Counted from the stretch's first letter, positions 19,121 through 29,143 are shown. The stretch: DNA of 64,000 nt from Pseudomonadota bacterium (GCA_029778535.1 JAKOQB010000057.1:62001-126000), one strand, 5' to 3'. A program made the numbers and translations. Notes: generated by a model from the letters alone, not told the origin.

Positions 19121-20211
19121 TCGCTGCGGCAAGGGTCGGCGGAGCACGCATGCGCGAGCGCGGGCTGACGCTGGTCGAGCTGATGGTGAGCATGGCGATC
19201 AGCGTCATCATCCTCAGCGCGCTTACCTACGTGTACGTCAGCTCGCGTGGGGCGTACCGGACCAACGAGGCGCTCGCGCGCGTGCAGGAGACCGGACGGT
19301 TCGCGCTCGAGTGGCTGACGCGCGACATCCGGCAGGCGGGTTACTTCGGCTGCCTGTCGCGCGGCCTCGTTCCCGACATCTACGCCGATCCGCCGCCGCC
19401 GGACGGAACTTCGCCGGCAACCGCGCTCAAGGGTTTCGAAAACGGTGCGGGTTGGACCAACCCGACGACCATCCCTCGCGTGGTAGGAACCGACGTGATC
19501 ATGTTGTCCGGATTGGTCGGGGTTCAGGCGAATGTCCTCGACGAGGCCGACGTCGTAAATGCAAACATCAAGATCGATCAGAACTGTGCGGGCATCGGGC
19601 AGAACGATGTGGTGATGGTGACTGACTGCCGGCGCGCGGCGCTGATTCGAGTTACCGCATTGGGTAATGGCAGCCTGTGTCCCGGCGATCCAACCGGCAA
19701 CCGGAAAGTGACACTCACGCACGCAAACAGTGGTAACAACGGCCCGGCGTTTACTGATCCAGATTGTGACGGACAACCGTTTCGGATCTGCCCGGCTTAT
19801 TCGCGGGCCGATCGTGCAGTCGTCGTCAAGTTCGCGCGCTTCGGATACTTCATCGGCATCAATCCCGCCGGGCGGCCGGCGCTGTATCGCTGGTCCTCGA
19901 ACACGGGGACCGAGGAGGTGGTCGAGAACGTCGAGGACATGGACCTGCTGTTCGGCGAGGACACGGACAACGACGGCGCGGTCAACGTGTACCGGCGCGC
20001 CGATCAGGTCGCCGACTGGGCCAACGTGATCAGCGTGCGCGTGTCCCTGGTCGCCGTCAGCGGCGAGACCGGCGCGGTGCTCAATGCCAACCAGACCTAC
20101 TTCCCGCGCGACACCAACAATGACGGCGTGCCGGATGCGGCGTCGAAGAACGATCGGCGCCTGCGCGAGGTATTCACCACAACCGTCGCCGTTCGCAATC
20201 GACTGCCATGA
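19108..20211 (+). CDS. pilW: Type IV pilus minor pilin PilW, set A
   Basis: 367 residues from ATG 19108, inside the pilV end; ATG 19150 would give a shorter leader. Prepilin motif ERG/LTLVELMVSMAISVIILSAL, Glu +5. The next region VQETGRFALEWLTRDIRQAG and YFGCLSRG is diagnostic for PilW. Near the C-terminus the residues VVENVEDMDLLFGEDTDNDG form an acidic Asp-rich loop shared with the set B copy. Role: tip-complex minor pilin. Confidence 0.92.
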   Translation: MGQLIAAARVGGARMRERGLTLVELMVSMAISVIILSALTYVYVSSRGAYRTNEALARVQETGRFALEWLTRDIRQAGYFGCLSRGLVPDIYADPPPPDGTSPATALKGFENGAGWTNPTTIPRVVGTDVIMLSGLVGVQANVLDEADVVNANIKIDQNCAGIGQNDVVMVTDCRRAALIRVTALGNGSLCPGDPTGNRKVTLTHANSGNNGPAFTDPDCDGQPFRICPAYSRADRAVVVKFARFGYFIGINPAGRPALYRWSSNTGTEEVVENVEDMDLLFGEDTDNDGAVNVYRRADQVADWANVISVRVSLVAVSGETGAVLNANQTYFPRDTNNDGVPDAASKNDRRLREVFTTTVAVRNRLP

Positions 20212-20221
20212 CGCAACATTC

Positions 20222-20752
20222 ATGAAGTCACGATCGCCTTGTCTCAAACGACCATACGAACACCGCGGCGCGGTGCTCGTCGTCGGCCTGATCTTTCTGG
20301 CGCTGCTGATGCTGATCGGCGTCACCGCGTATTCGGTGGCGACGCAGGAGGAGCGCATGGCCGGTAACGCGCGCGATCGCGTCCGCGCTTTCGAGGCAGC
20401 GGAAATGGCATTGCGCAACTGCGAGGCGTTCGTTGCCACGCCGCTGCCCCCGGCTTTCACCGCATCGGCGACGGCAGTCGCAGGCATGTACCTGTCGCGC
20501 GATGTCCCGCCGGACATTTGGGAGACGATCAACTGGTCGGTCGACTCGACGCGCCAGTTGACCGGAGTGGCCGGCGTGGCCGAGCAGCCAAAATGCATCG
20601 TCGAGAAGCTTGCCGACGCGGCCGCGGTCGGCACCAGCCAGCGCGCGGAACTGCCGCAGCCGGCGAACACCGGCTATCGGGTCACGGCACGCGGGGTGGG
20701 GGCAAGTCCGGGCACGCAAGTCGTTCTGCAGTCGTTCTTCATCCGCAACTGA
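20222..20752 (+). CDS. pilX: Type IV pilus assembly protein PilX, set A
   Basis: 176 residues. The N-terminus HRGAVLVVGLIFLALLMLIG with the following SVATQEERMAGNARDRVRAF matches the PilX N-terminal domain. The helix lacks Glu +5, as usual for PilX. It lies between pilW and pilY1 with small gaps. PilX-type proteins sit in the minor-pilin tip complex and affect aggregation and adhesion. Confidence 0.9.
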   Translation: MKSRSPCLKRPYEHRGAVLVVGLIFLALLMLIGVTAYSVATQEERMAGNARDRVRAFEAAEMALRNCEAFVATPLPPAFTASATAVAGMYLSRDVPPDIWETINWSVDSTRQLTGVAGVAEQPKCIVEKLADAAAVGTSQRAELPQPANTGYRVTARGVGASPGTQVVLQSFFIRN

Positions 20753-20795
20753 GTTGCACTCCGGGGATGCGCGAGCCGCAGTCGGGGAGAACAAG

Positions 20796-23700
20796 ATGAA
20801 CTCGGGCGCAAAATCGAAACCCGCCATTCTGCGGCGGGCGCGGCTGTGCATGGTGCTGATCGCGGCCGTCTGGCCGGCCGTCCAGCCGCTGGCGCAGACC
20901 TACACGATTTCGCAGGTGCCGTTGCTGGTGCCGTCCGCGCTCGAGCCGAACATCGTTCTGACGCTCGACGATTCGGCGTACATGCAGCGCGCGTACGCGC
21001 CGGACGATCGCGTTTCGGCGAATCCGCCCGCGGCGAGCGACCCGCTAGCGGCATCGCGCCGCTACAAGTCCGCGGCGTTCAATCCGCTCTACTACAACCC
21101 GTCGATCCGCTACGTCGCTCCGCCGAACGGCGCCGCCGGCAATTCCTTCAGCGCCGCACTCGTCAATGGGTTCGACAGCTCGCGCGGCGGCGTGAATCTG
21201 AACACGAGCTTCCGTCCCACGCTGCTCTACGATCCTTCGGCCACCAGCCAGACCTTTGCCAACCACACGAGCGCCGACCTCGGCGCGATCGGCGTCACGG
21301 GAGTCAGTTCGCCTGCCCCCGCGTACTACTACCTCTACGACACGGGGCTCGCCGGCTGCGCGAACTCGATCAACGACGATAACTGCTACCGCTACGTGCG
21401 CGTCAGCGCCACGTCCGGCCCCAACGCCAGCGACGAGCGGCAGAATTTCGCCAACTGGTACTCGTTCTATCGCACGCGCAATCTGGCGATGGCGAGCGCG
21501 GCGGCGCGGGCAATGGGGGATGCCTCGCTGCTCGGCACGCGGGTCGCGTTCCAGGGCGTGACCGGATGCAATGCCTTTAGTACTTCGTGCGACGGCTGGG
21601 ACGGCAACGCCTCGCGCGTCGACAACCGGATTCGCGACTTCGACTTCGCGCACCGCGCGCGCCTGAACACGTTCCTGTCGCGTGTCGGCGCGTCGGGTGC
21701 GACCAGCGCATTGCGCACGGCACTGGCCCGCGTCGGCGAGTATTTCCGCACCAGCGGGATGAACAGTCCCTATGCACTCAATCCGCAGGTCGCGGTCGGC
21801 ACCGAATATTCGTGCAGGCCGAACTTCCACATCCTGCTCGCAGGAGGCGCGTACGCCGACAGCGATGCAGGCGCGTACTGCAGTGGCGGCGCCTGCGGCG
21901 ACAAGGATGGAACTTCAGCGGCTCTGCCCCTCGCGGCCGACCCGCAGTCGGTCTTCGGCTCAGTGACCGGTTACCGGCCGCAGCCGCCATACAACGACAA
22001 CCGTTCGCCGGTGAATTCGAACAGCCTCGCCGACGTCGCCGCGCACTACTGGCTCACCGATCTGCGCCCCGACCTTTCCAACACGCTGATTCCCTATGTG
22101 CCGGACCGCTCCGGCGGCAGCGCCGACGCGCAGTTCTACAGGCCGCGCAACGATCCGGCGTCGTGGCAGCACCTCGTGAACTTCACCGTGGGCATCGGGC
22201 TGGCGCGCACGTTGACCGGTTCGCCGATCTGGAATCCGACACCGGGGGATCCGTCCTCGTTCGCAAGCCTGAATTCGTCGACCGTGTGGCCGGCGACGAA
22301 CAGCCTGACGGACTCGGGCCGGATCTACGACCTCTGGCACGCGGCGGTCGCAAGCCGCGGGCAGTTCTTCGGCGCCGACACGCCAGACGAACTGGTCGGT
22401 GCGCTGACCTCGGCGCTGTCGCGCACGATCGCGCAGCCGAACGTCGCCACCGCGCTGGCGACGAACTCGTCGCGACTGACGAACGAGTCGGTGCTGTATC
22501 AGGCGGGTTTCGATACGCGCGACTGGACCGGGCGGCTGCTCGCTTTCGACGTGAACTCGGACGGCTCGCAGGGCGCGACGATCTGGCAGGCGACCGACAC
22601 CGGCAACATCCCCGCGCATGGCTCGAGGAACATCTACACGTCGACCGGAACGCAGGCCTCGGGAATGGTCGCCAGCGCCGGCGTCGCGTTGACCTGGCCC
22701 GCGCTGAACGCGGGCATGAAGGCGCTGATCGATCCGCCGAACGCCGGCAACCCGTCCTCGCCGGTGCTCGACTTTCTGCGCGGCGATCAAGCCAACGAAC
22801 AGGCGAACGGCGGGAACTACCGGACGCGCGCATTGCGCCTCGGCGACATCGTCAACTCGGACCTCGTGTACGCGTGGGCGGAGAACTTCGCGTACGGCGT
22901 TCTTCCCTTCAACACGCTCGAGTCGTATGCGGATTTCGTTGCCAACACCAAGGCGGCGGCAGCGCGGCCCAAGATGCTGTACGTGGCCGCCAACGACGGC
23001 ATGCTGCACGGCTTTGACGCGACCACCGGCGCGGAAAGATTCGCCTACGTGCCGCTGTCGGTGCTGGTCGATCCGATCTCGCAGCTGGATCCGCGCTCGG
23101 ACCTCGTGCGCCTGTCGGACCCCGGCTACACGCATCGCTACTACGTGGATGGATCGCCCTGGGTCGGTGACGCGTGGTTCCCGAACGCGCCTCCGGGCTC
23201 GCGCTGGAGGTCCGTTCTCGTCGGCGTGACCGGTGCCGGCGGCAAGGGCGTGTTCGCGCTCGATGTCACGCAACCCGGCAGCTTCACAGCGAGCAACGTG
23301 CTGTGGGATTTCAACGGAACGACCGATCCCGACATGGGGTTCACGCTCGGGCAGCCGGTGATCGGTGTGCTGGGCGACGGCAACTTCTACGCCATCTTCG
23401 GCAATGGCTACCGCAGCCAGAACGAATGCGCGGTGCTTTACCTCGTGCGGCTCGACACCGGCGACATCCGCAGGATTTCGACCACGACGCAGTCAAGTTG
23501 CAGCAGCGCGCCCAACGGCCTGGGTCGCCCCTCGCTGCTGGACGTCGAGAGCCTGAGCAACGTGCCGAACCGGATCACGGATTTCATCTACGCCGGCGAC
23601 CTGCGCGGCAACCTGTGGAAGTTCGACGTGAGCAACGGCAATCCCGCCAACTGGGACGTCGCGATCATCAAAAAGGGAACCAAGTTGCCGCTGTTCACCG

Positions 23701-24374
23701 CGGGCGTCAATTCGACCAACCTGCAACCGATCACCGGCACGATCGAGATCGGCAAAGGCCCCAAGGACATCGGCGGCGCGATGATCTACTTCGGCACCGG
23801 GCGCTTCTTCGCCACCGACGACCGCACCGATTTCACCACGCAGACCTTCTACGGCCTGCACGATCGCCTGAACGGCAACCAGATCAATTCCACGCCGGGC
23901 GACCGCAGCATGCTGGTCGGGCAGACGATCAATTCAGCCACGCGCGTGGTGAGCAGCAACCCGGTCGACTACGGCACGGCGAAGAAGGCCGGCAAGCTCG
24001 GCTGGTTCGCCGATCTGCCGGGCAATGGCGAGCGCGTCGTCAATCTGCCGTTGATCCTGCCGGGGCGGCTGATCTTCAGTTCGCTGATTCCGAACAGCGA
24101 TCCGTGCACCGGCGGCGGCACGAGCGTGATCCAGGCGCTCGATCCGTTCAGCGGCGGCAAGATCGTCAACAGCATCTTCATCAACGGCGGCGGCGACGGC
24201 GTGTTCGTCAGCGCGGGATTCATCCGCAATCTGGTCGCGATCGACAGCGGCACCAAGGTCTTTCTCTACTACGCGACCACGACCGGGCAGGTGCAGAAGG
24301 TCGAGACGACGCCGTTGACCGAAACCGGCGGGCCGGGTCGGGGCCGCACGGGGTGGCGCGAGATCACCAAATGA
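20796..24374 (+). CDS. pilY1: PilY1-type pilus tip adhesin, set A, with lost metal motifs
   Basis: 1192 residues with a signal peptide (to about residue 34). The N-terminal ~550 residues correspond to the von Willebrand A-like part and the C-terminal ~500 to the PilY1 beta-propeller (MLYVAANDGMLHGFDATTG, WRSVLVGVTGAGGKGVFALD, FGTGRFF). Two metal sites of the family are altered: the MIDAS motif DxSxS reads DDSAY (Asp58, Ser60, Tyr62), the later T-D-G is AGG (Gly350), and the propeller calcium loop is replaced by a longer DVESLSNVPNRITD (916-929). A possible other calcium loop, DVNSDGSQG, is present near residue 590. The stop overlaps the pilE start. Confidence 0.93.
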   Translation: MNSGAKSKPAILRRARLCMVLIAAVWPAVQPLAQTYTISQVPLLVPSALEPNIVLTLDDSAYMQRAYAPDDRVSANPPAASDPLAASRRYKSAAFNPLYYNPSIRYVAPPNGAAGNSFSAALVNGFDSSRGGVNLNTSFRPTLLYDPSATSQTFANHTSADLGAIGVTGVSSPAPAYYYLYDTGLAGCANSINDDNCYRYVRVSATSGPNASDERQNFANWYSFYRTRNLAMASAAARAMGDASLLGTRVAFQGVTGCNAFSTSCDGWDGNASRVDNRIRDFDFAHRARLNTFLSRVGASGATSALRTALARVGEYFRTSGMNSPYALNPQVAVGTEYSCRPNFHILLAGGAYADSDAGAYCSGGACGDKDGTSAALPLAADPQSVFGSVTGYRPQPPYNDNRSPVNSNSLADVAAHYWLTDLRPDLSNTLIPYVPDRSGGSADAQFYRPRNDPASWQHLVNFTVGIGLARTLTGSPIWNPTPGDPSSFASLNSSTVWPATNSLTDSGRIYDLWHAAVASRGQFFGADTPDELVGALTSALSRTIAQPNVATALATNSSRLTNESVLYQAGFDTRDWTGRLLAFDVNSDGSQGATIWQATDTGNIPAHGSRNIYTSTGTQASGMVASAGVALTWPALNAGMKALIDPPNAGNPSSPVLDFLRGDQANEQANGGNYRTRALRLGDIVNSDLVYAWAENFAYGVLPFNTLESYADFVANTKAAAARPKMLYVAANDGMLHGFDATTGAERFAYVPLSVLVDPISQLDPRSDLVRLSDPGYTHRYYVDGSPWVGDAWFPNAPPGSRWRSVLVGVTGAGGKGVFALDVTQPGSFTASNVLWDFNGTTDPDMGFTLGQPVIGVLGDGNFYAIFGNGYRSQNECAVLYLVRLDTGDIRRISTTTQSSCSSAPNGLGRPSLLDVESLSNVPNRITDFIYAGDLRGNLWKFDVSNGNPANWDVAIIKKGTKLPLFTAGVNSTNLQPITGTIEIGKGPKDIGGAMIYFGTGRFFATDDRTDFTTQTFYGLHDRLNGNQINSTPGDRSMLVGQTINSATRVVSSNPVDYGTAKKAGKLGWFADLPGNGERVVNLPLILPGRLIFSSLIPNSDPCTGGGTSVIQALDPFSGGKIVNSIFINGGGDGVFVSAGFIRNLVAIDSGTKVFLYYATTTGQVQKVETTPLTETGGPGRGRTGWREITK

Positions 24375-24901
24375 AGGTCTGCCGTGAGGTCCGGGCCGGT
24401 TCGATTCGACGACGCCCGGCGCGTTCTCGGCATGGCTTCACGCTGATCGAGATGATGGTCGTGATCGCAGTCCTCGCGATCATCGCCGCGATCGCGATCC
24501 CGCAGTATCGCGACTACGTGACGCGCGCCAAGCGCGCCGAGGCCAAGCGCGCGCTGCTGGAAGGCGCGCAGTTCTTCGAGCGCGTCTACACGGCGAGCGG
24601 CTGCTATCTGTACGCCTCGACGGCCGAATGCATTTCGGGCTCCGGCACCGCCGTCCAGTTGCCCGTCGTGCTCAGCCGCGCGCCGGCCGAGGGCCGCTAC
24701 AGCTACAGCATCGCGGCGACCACCGCGAGCCAGACCTTCACCCTCGTCGCCACGCCCTGCGGCACCGCCGGCACCTGCGCGGCCGGCAACGACACCACCT
24801 TCACCGACCCCACCTGCGGCAGCTTCGTCCTCGACAACACCGGCGCGCGCGGATTGTCCGGCACTTACACCGGCAACATCGCGACCTGCTGGCAGCGGTA
24901 G
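24371..24901 (+). CDS. pilE: PilE-like type IV pilin, set A
   Basis: 176 residues. Leader with cleavage HG/FTLIEMMVVIAVLAIIAAIA, Glu +5, then the PilE-type [20 protein letters not shown]. Cysteines occur at the alpha-beta loop (SGCYLY, TAECIS) and at the C-terminus (PTCGSF, ATCWQR), implying disulphide loops. It starts in the pilY1-A stop (ATGA), so translation is coupled to the tip adhesin. It may be a minor rather than the major pilin, since it lies in a tip operon. Confidence 0.92.
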   Translation: MKVCREVRAGSIRRRPARSRHGFTLIEMMVVIAVLAIIAAIAIPQYRDYVTRAKRAEAKRALLEGAQFFERVYTASGCYLYASTAECISGSGTAVQLPVVLSRAPAEGRYSYSIAATTASQTFTLVATPCGTAGTCAAGNDTTFTDPTCGSFVLDNTGARGLSGTYTGNIATCWQR

Positions 24902-25371
24902 TGCGGCGCGCGTATCGGAACCCCTCGGCCGCGACCGTCCCGCGCACCTTTGGGTGAGCGGGATCGGGGCCGGGCGCATTGACCCAGCGGCTAATGAATT
25001 CACATGGCTCCGGACTGAGGTGCGTTGAGCGGTCTTGAAATGCGCTCGGCGAACCGGCTCCGGTAATCGGATCAAAGCGACCGTTGACAAACGGATGAAG
25101 AGGCGATCACGCGCCTTGATTGCAGCATCATCCTTGCGCAGGCGAGTGCCGACCGAGGGGCGGATTGTGGAAGTGCTGCCGGAGCCTTCAAATGTGGACC
25201 GGAGCGGGCGCGGATGCCGGACGTGCGAAATGTGCAGACATAGGCGAGTCCGCTCGTCCGACTGGAGCCGGCGCGGGGCAAAGTCGATCGAAGGCCGCGC
25301 CTGGCGCCGAACCGACCATATATTCAAGAGAGTCGCGACAGAAGCTGATCAAGTGGTGAAAGCAGCGGGCA
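24902..25371 (+). other. 470-base gap between pilus sets A and B
   Basis: No gene with coding character is seen. A TTGACA hexamer lies at 25084-25089 without a clear matching -10 box, and a TATATT hexamer at 25319-25324 lies about 50 bases before the set B fimT start. Either could belong to a promoter for set B. No strong terminator hairpin with a T-run was found after set A. Confidence 0.35.
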
Positions 25372-26031
25372 ATGAACAGATTGGACCTTAACCGCGCCGG
25401 CCGCCCTGTCGCCTTGACGCAAAGGCAAACAAGACTTTCGGCACGCGGATTCACATTGATCGAGCTGATGGTCGTCCTTGCGATCGTCGCGATCTTTCTT
25501 GCGCTCGGCGTGCCCAGCCTGCAGGCGTTTTTTGTCAGGATTCGGTTGGCCACGGCAACCAACGATTTTGGAGCGGCACTGGCTCTGGCTCGTACTGAAG
25601 CGATCAAACGCGGCCATAGCGTCGTCATGAAGAGTTCCTCCGGCATGCCCGGGAACTGGGGAGACGGATGGCAAATCTGCGCCGACGTGAACAACAACCG
25701 CGCTTGCGATGTCAGTGAAGAAATCATTCGAGTCGGCGAGCCGGTGCAGGCGCCGGTTACCGTGTACGCAAGCAATGGCCTGGCCGGCGCGATTGGCTTC
25801 AGAGCGGACGGACGATTCTTTGACACACCGTTGACCGGGCCCGGTGGGGTGATCGCGGTTTGCTACGGTACAACCACCTTGGGACCCGTGGACGGCCAGC
25901 CTCGGTCGCGCGCCATTCTCGTTAACGCCTCCGGCCGCATTCGAGTTGCCGCCGACAACAACGGTGACGGCATTCCGGAGGGCGACACTGGCTCCAATAT
26001 CGGCGGAACCTGTTCCGCGCCTACTCCATGA
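25372..26031 (+). CDS. fimT: FimT/GspH-type minor pseudopilin, set B
   Basis: 219 residues. Prepilin motif [23 protein letters not shown] with Glu +5. Body: [36 protein letters not shown] and C-terminal [18 protein letters not shown], parallel to the set A protein. It starts set B. The stop overlaps the start of the following pilin (ATGA), a coupling that differs from set A, where fimT is followed by pilV. Confidence 0.9.
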   Translation: MNRLDLNRAGRPVALTQRQTRLSARGFTLIELMVVLAIVAIFLALGVPSLQAFFVRIRLATATNDFGAALALARTEAIKRGHSVVMKSSSGMPGNWGDGWQICADVNNNRACDVSEEIIRVGEPVQAPVTVYASNGLAGAIGFRADGRFFDTPLTGPGGVIAVCYGTTTLGPVDGQPRSRAILVNASGRIRVAADNNGDGIPEGDTGSNIGGTCSAPTP

Positions 26032-26627
26032 CGATGCACAAAGTCGGAATACAGGAACAACGGGGCTACTACCCGACTGACTTCCGCCAGTCTCAATCCG
26101 ATTGCCGGCGCAGCGCTCGACCTGTGGCGCATCGAAGACTTCTGATTGCCGCCCGAGGGGACCGCGGATTCACGCTCATCGAGCTGATGGTCGTCATTGC
26201 GATCCTGTCGGTTATCGCCGCGATCGCGATTCCTCAGTATCGGGACTACGTGGCACGGGCGAAACGTGCCGAGGCCAAGCGCGCGTTGATGGAGTCAGCT
26301 CAGTTTCTGGAGCGCAATTTCACCGCGGCTGGGTGCTACAGCTACGCTTCGACTTCGGGCTGTCTTACGCAATCGGGGACGGCAATCACTCTTCCGCCGA
26401 CCTTGCAGGTAGCACCGGCAGAGGGCCGCGCCAGTTATGCGCTGGTAGTGACCTTCACGAACAGCGGGCAAGCGTTCGCGCTTACCGCAACGCCTTGCGC
26501 AAGCGCCAGTTGCCCGGCTGGGAGCGATCCGTTTTCCGACAGCGCGTGCGGGAGCTTCACGCTGGACAGCACCGGATCGCGCGGCTTCACCGGGACAGGC
26601 ACTCTCGCGCAATGCTGGCAGCGTTGA
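26028..26627 (+). CDS. pilE: PilE-like type IV pilin, set B
   Basis: 199 residues from ATG 26028, which overlaps the fimT stop. This gives an unusually long leader of ~47 residues before [20 protein letters not shown]; a GTG at 26124 would give a normal leader ([15 protein letters not shown]), so the start is unsure. After the helix come [20 protein letters not shown] and cysteines at AGCYSY, SGCLTQ, CGSFTLD and the C-terminal AQCWQR. It closely parallels the set A pilin, including the CWQR end. Confidence 0.88.
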   Translation: MTMHKVGIQEQRGYYPTDFRQSQSDCRRSARPVAHRRLLIAARGDRGFTLIELMVVIAILSVIAAIAIPQYRDYVARAKRAEAKRALMESAQFLERNFTAAGCYSYASTSGCLTQSGTAITLPPTLQVAPAEGRASYALVVTFTNSGQAFALTATPCASASCPAGSDPFSDSACGSFTLDSTGSRGFTGTGTLAQCWQR

Positions 26628-27036
26628 TCGATTGGCATCCTGCGATCTGACGCGCTAGTCGAATTGGCGTAGCGCACGCCACCCCACTCACGCGACTCGG
26701 GCGCAGTCGTTTTCGCCATCCGTCGGCGACTTGCGGTTTTTCCGACCGCGCGTTCCTCCGTCAGCCGCCGCCGATCGCGACTCATCCGTTCATCTGATGT
26801 ACGTCTGGTTGACCGCCCATAGCATGCCGTCGGGCGGCTCGGATGCAGATTGCAGTGTTCACTTCCCGGTTTGACCGCACGGCGCGGGTTTTCGGGCGAT
26901 TCGCCCGGGTCACCCGAAATACTGCGGCACACGGCAAGCGGATGCCCGCACTGCACGGTTGCAGGCGTACCGAGCCCGACCCGATGCCAGTTGCGCGGGG
27001 CTTGGTTCGCGCAGAGTTGCCGTCGAAGCTGGGTTC
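26628..27036 (+). other. 409-base gap within set B
   Basis: No convincing gene. A short hairpin CGGGCG-ATT-CGCCCG occurs near 26895-26910 without a following T-run. The gap separates fimT-pilE from pilV-pilW-pilX-pilY1, so set B may be two transcripts. No promoter consensus was recognised. Confidence 0.35.
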
Positions 27037-27519
27037 ATGCCGAGTGTGATTCATCCAGTCAGTGCATTGCGGACGCAAGCGCAGCGGCCGGACGCAAGGT
27101 GGCGACAGAAAGGCATCAGCATGATCGAAGTGCTGGTCGCGGTCGTCGTGCTTTCCCTCGGTGCGCTGGGGGTCGCGGGCATGCAGGCTGCCGGCATGCG
27201 CTCCAATCACAGCTCCTTCTATCGCGCCACCGCCGCCGAGTTGGTTCATGACATGGCCGATCGCATGCGTGTGAACAGAGCCGCGGCCCGCAGCGGCCTC
27301 TATAACCGTGCGCTCGGCGACCCTGTACCGACCGGCACCACACTCGCCGAACGCGATCTTGCTGAATGGCTCGCGCGCATCGCGGCTCTGCCGTCGGGCG
27401 ACGGCTCGATCGCGATCGACAACTCGCGGGTCACGATAACGGTGAGCTGGGACGATCGTCGCGCGGGTGGGGACGCGAATGCCACGTTCGTCATGTCAAC
27501 GGAAGTCTGGGTCAATTGA
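27037..27519 (+). CDS. pilV: Type IV pilus minor pilin PilV, set B
   Basis: 160 residues, identical in length to the set A copy. Leader ends RQKG before ISMIEVLVAVVVLSLGALGV; the body has GMQAAGMRSNHSSFYRATA and DMADRMRVN blocks. A longer open frame upstream is ignored because the ATG at 27037 gives a leader like the set A copy. The stop (TGA) shares a base with the pilW-B start. Confidence 0.9.
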   Translation: MPSVIHPVSALRTQAQRPDARWRQKGISMIEVLVAVVVLSLGALGVAGMQAAGMRSNHSSFYRATAAELVHDMADRMRVNRAAARSGLYNRALGDPVPTGTTLAERDLAEWLARIAALPSGDGSIAIDNSRVTITVSWDDRRAGGDANATFVMSTEVWVN

Positions 27520-28601
27520 TGATCAGGGCTACGGGTCGAGATCGACATCGCGCCCGACTTCGGCGGACCCACGGCTTCACGCTGGTCGAGCTGATGATCG
27601 CGATGGTCCTAGGGCTGCTTGTTGTGGGTGCCCTAGTCTATCTGTACCTCGGCACGCGCGGCGCGCACCGGGTGAATGAAAACATCGTGCGCGTCCAAGA
27701 GGCGGGGCGCGCCGCCCTCGATGCCATTGAGCGTGATCTGCGGCTCACCGGATTCATGGGGTGCCTTTCCGGCATCAACGGCCGGCCCGTCGTCATCGCA
27801 AACCCGGTCCTTTCCTACGGAAGCGTCGCGGACACGATGATCGGATATGCGAACGGCAGCGGCTGGACCAATCCGACCACGATTACTCGGGTCGCCGGGG
27901 ATGTCATTACCGTGCGCGGGGCGGTTGGGGACGGTACGCCGATCACTGGTACGACGGATTACACGAACGCCAAGTTCACACTCGGCGACAACTGCCAGGG
28001 ATTCAGGCAGAACGATTACTTCTTCATCGGAGATTGCCAGCGCGCCGTTGTCGGCCGCGTCACCAATGTGCCCGCACAACTGTGCGGCACCGGGGCCGAC
28101 AGCACGGACATCTATCACGCTGCCACGGGCAATGGAAACAACGGAATCGTGACCGGCGTGACGAGCAATCGGTTCAATGCGTTTTCGGTTGACACGCGGA
28201 CCCTCGTTTATCGGATGGACGAGATCACGTACTTCATCGGCAACAACGCTTCCGGCCGACGCTCGTTGTTCCGGTTTTCCCGCACCCGCGGCACCGAGGA
28301 ACTGGTCGAAAACGTTGCCGATCTGAGCGTCCTGTACGGGGAGGACACGTCGGGGGACGGTGTGGCCGACGTGTTTCACGCGGCGAACGCAGTTGTCAAC
28401 TGGTCGTCAGTGTTGAGCGTGCGGATCGCGGTGCTCGTTTCCAGTCCCGACGCGGCGGTGGCTCCATCGGGCAGCAACTACCTGTTTCGAGACATCAACG
28501 GCGACGGAGTGGTCAACGCTGCTGACGCGCAGACGGCGCCGGACACTCGTTTGTACCGCGTGTTCACAACCACGGTTGCGCTTCGCAACCGCCTGCCGTG
28601 A
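27519..28601 (+). CDS. pilW: Type IV pilus minor pilin PilW, set B
   Basis: 360 residues. Leader THG/FTLVELMIAMVLGLLVVGAL, Glu +5; VQEAGRAALDAIERDLRLTG and FMGCLSG follow as in set A. The Asp-rich loop VENVADLSVLYGEDTSGDG and a later FRDINGDGVVNAADAQ (EF-hand-like D-x-N-x-D-G) may bind calcium. The start overlaps the pilV-B stop by one base and the end overlaps pilX-B. Confidence 0.92.
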   Translation: MIRATGRDRHRARLRRTHGFTLVELMIAMVLGLLVVGALVYLYLGTRGAHRVNENIVRVQEAGRAALDAIERDLRLTGFMGCLSGINGRPVVIANPVLSYGSVADTMIGYANGSGWTNPTTITRVAGDVITVRGAVGDGTPITGTTDYTNAKFTLGDNCQGFRQNDYFFIGDCQRAVVGRVTNVPAQLCGTGADSTDIYHAATGNGNNGIVTGVTSNRFNAFSVDTRTLVYRMDEITYFIGNNASGRRSLFRFSRTRGTEELVENVADLSVLYGEDTSGDGVADVFHAANAVVNWSSVLSVRIAVLVSSPDAAVAPSGSNYLFRDINGDGVVNAADAQTAPDTRLYRVFTTTVALRNRLP

Positions 28602-29143
28602 CGGAGATGACAGTGAGAGCGTGTTCACCGCCCGGGAATCAGCGCGGCGCCGCCTTGATGCTCGGAATGGTGATTCTCGTGCTTATCAGCATGCTCGGCG
28701 CGTCTGCGTACTGGGCATCGACGCAGGAAGAGCGGATGTCCGGCAACGCCCGCGAACGGCTTCGCAGCTTCGAGGCCGGAGAGGCATCACTACGGGATTG
28801 TGAAACAGTCCTCGCCGGCGCATCGCTGCCGCCTTTCGATGGAACCGGCGGGATGTACGTCGCCGCGCCGATCACCAGCTCGCAGGTCTATCAGACGGTG
28901 GACTGGAATTCGTCCACGGCGACGCGCGTGCTAAACGCCGGTCCATCCTCGGCGATGGTCTCCGTTAATCGACAGCCCGCTTGCATCATCGAGCAGATGA
29001 TCACGCTCCAGGAGCCGGGGCTCGGGAACTCTTCACAGGGGGGCCTGGAGATGCGCGAGGTCACCGTTTACCGCGTGACGGCACGGGGATTCGGATCAGG
29101 TCCGAATTCACGAGTCACTTTGCAGACGATCTATCGACGTTGA
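28598..29143 (+). CDS. pilX: Type IV pilus assembly protein PilX, set B
   Basis: 181 residues from GTG 28598, which overlaps the pilW stop; ATG 28607 is equally plausible and would give 178. N-terminal helix QRGAALMLGMVILVLISMLG and the family block STQEERMSGNARERLRSFEA. No Glu +5, as in other PilX proteins. Followed after 43 bases by pilY1-B. Confidence 0.9.
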   Translation: MTEMTVRACSPPGNQRGAALMLGMVILVLISMLGASAYWASTQEERMSGNARERLRSFEAGEASLRDCETVLAGASLPPFDGTGGMYVAAPITSSQVYQTVDWNSSTATRVLNAGPSSAMVSVNRQPACIIEQMITLQEPGLGNSSQGGLEMREVTVYRVTARGFGSGPNSRVTLQTIYRR

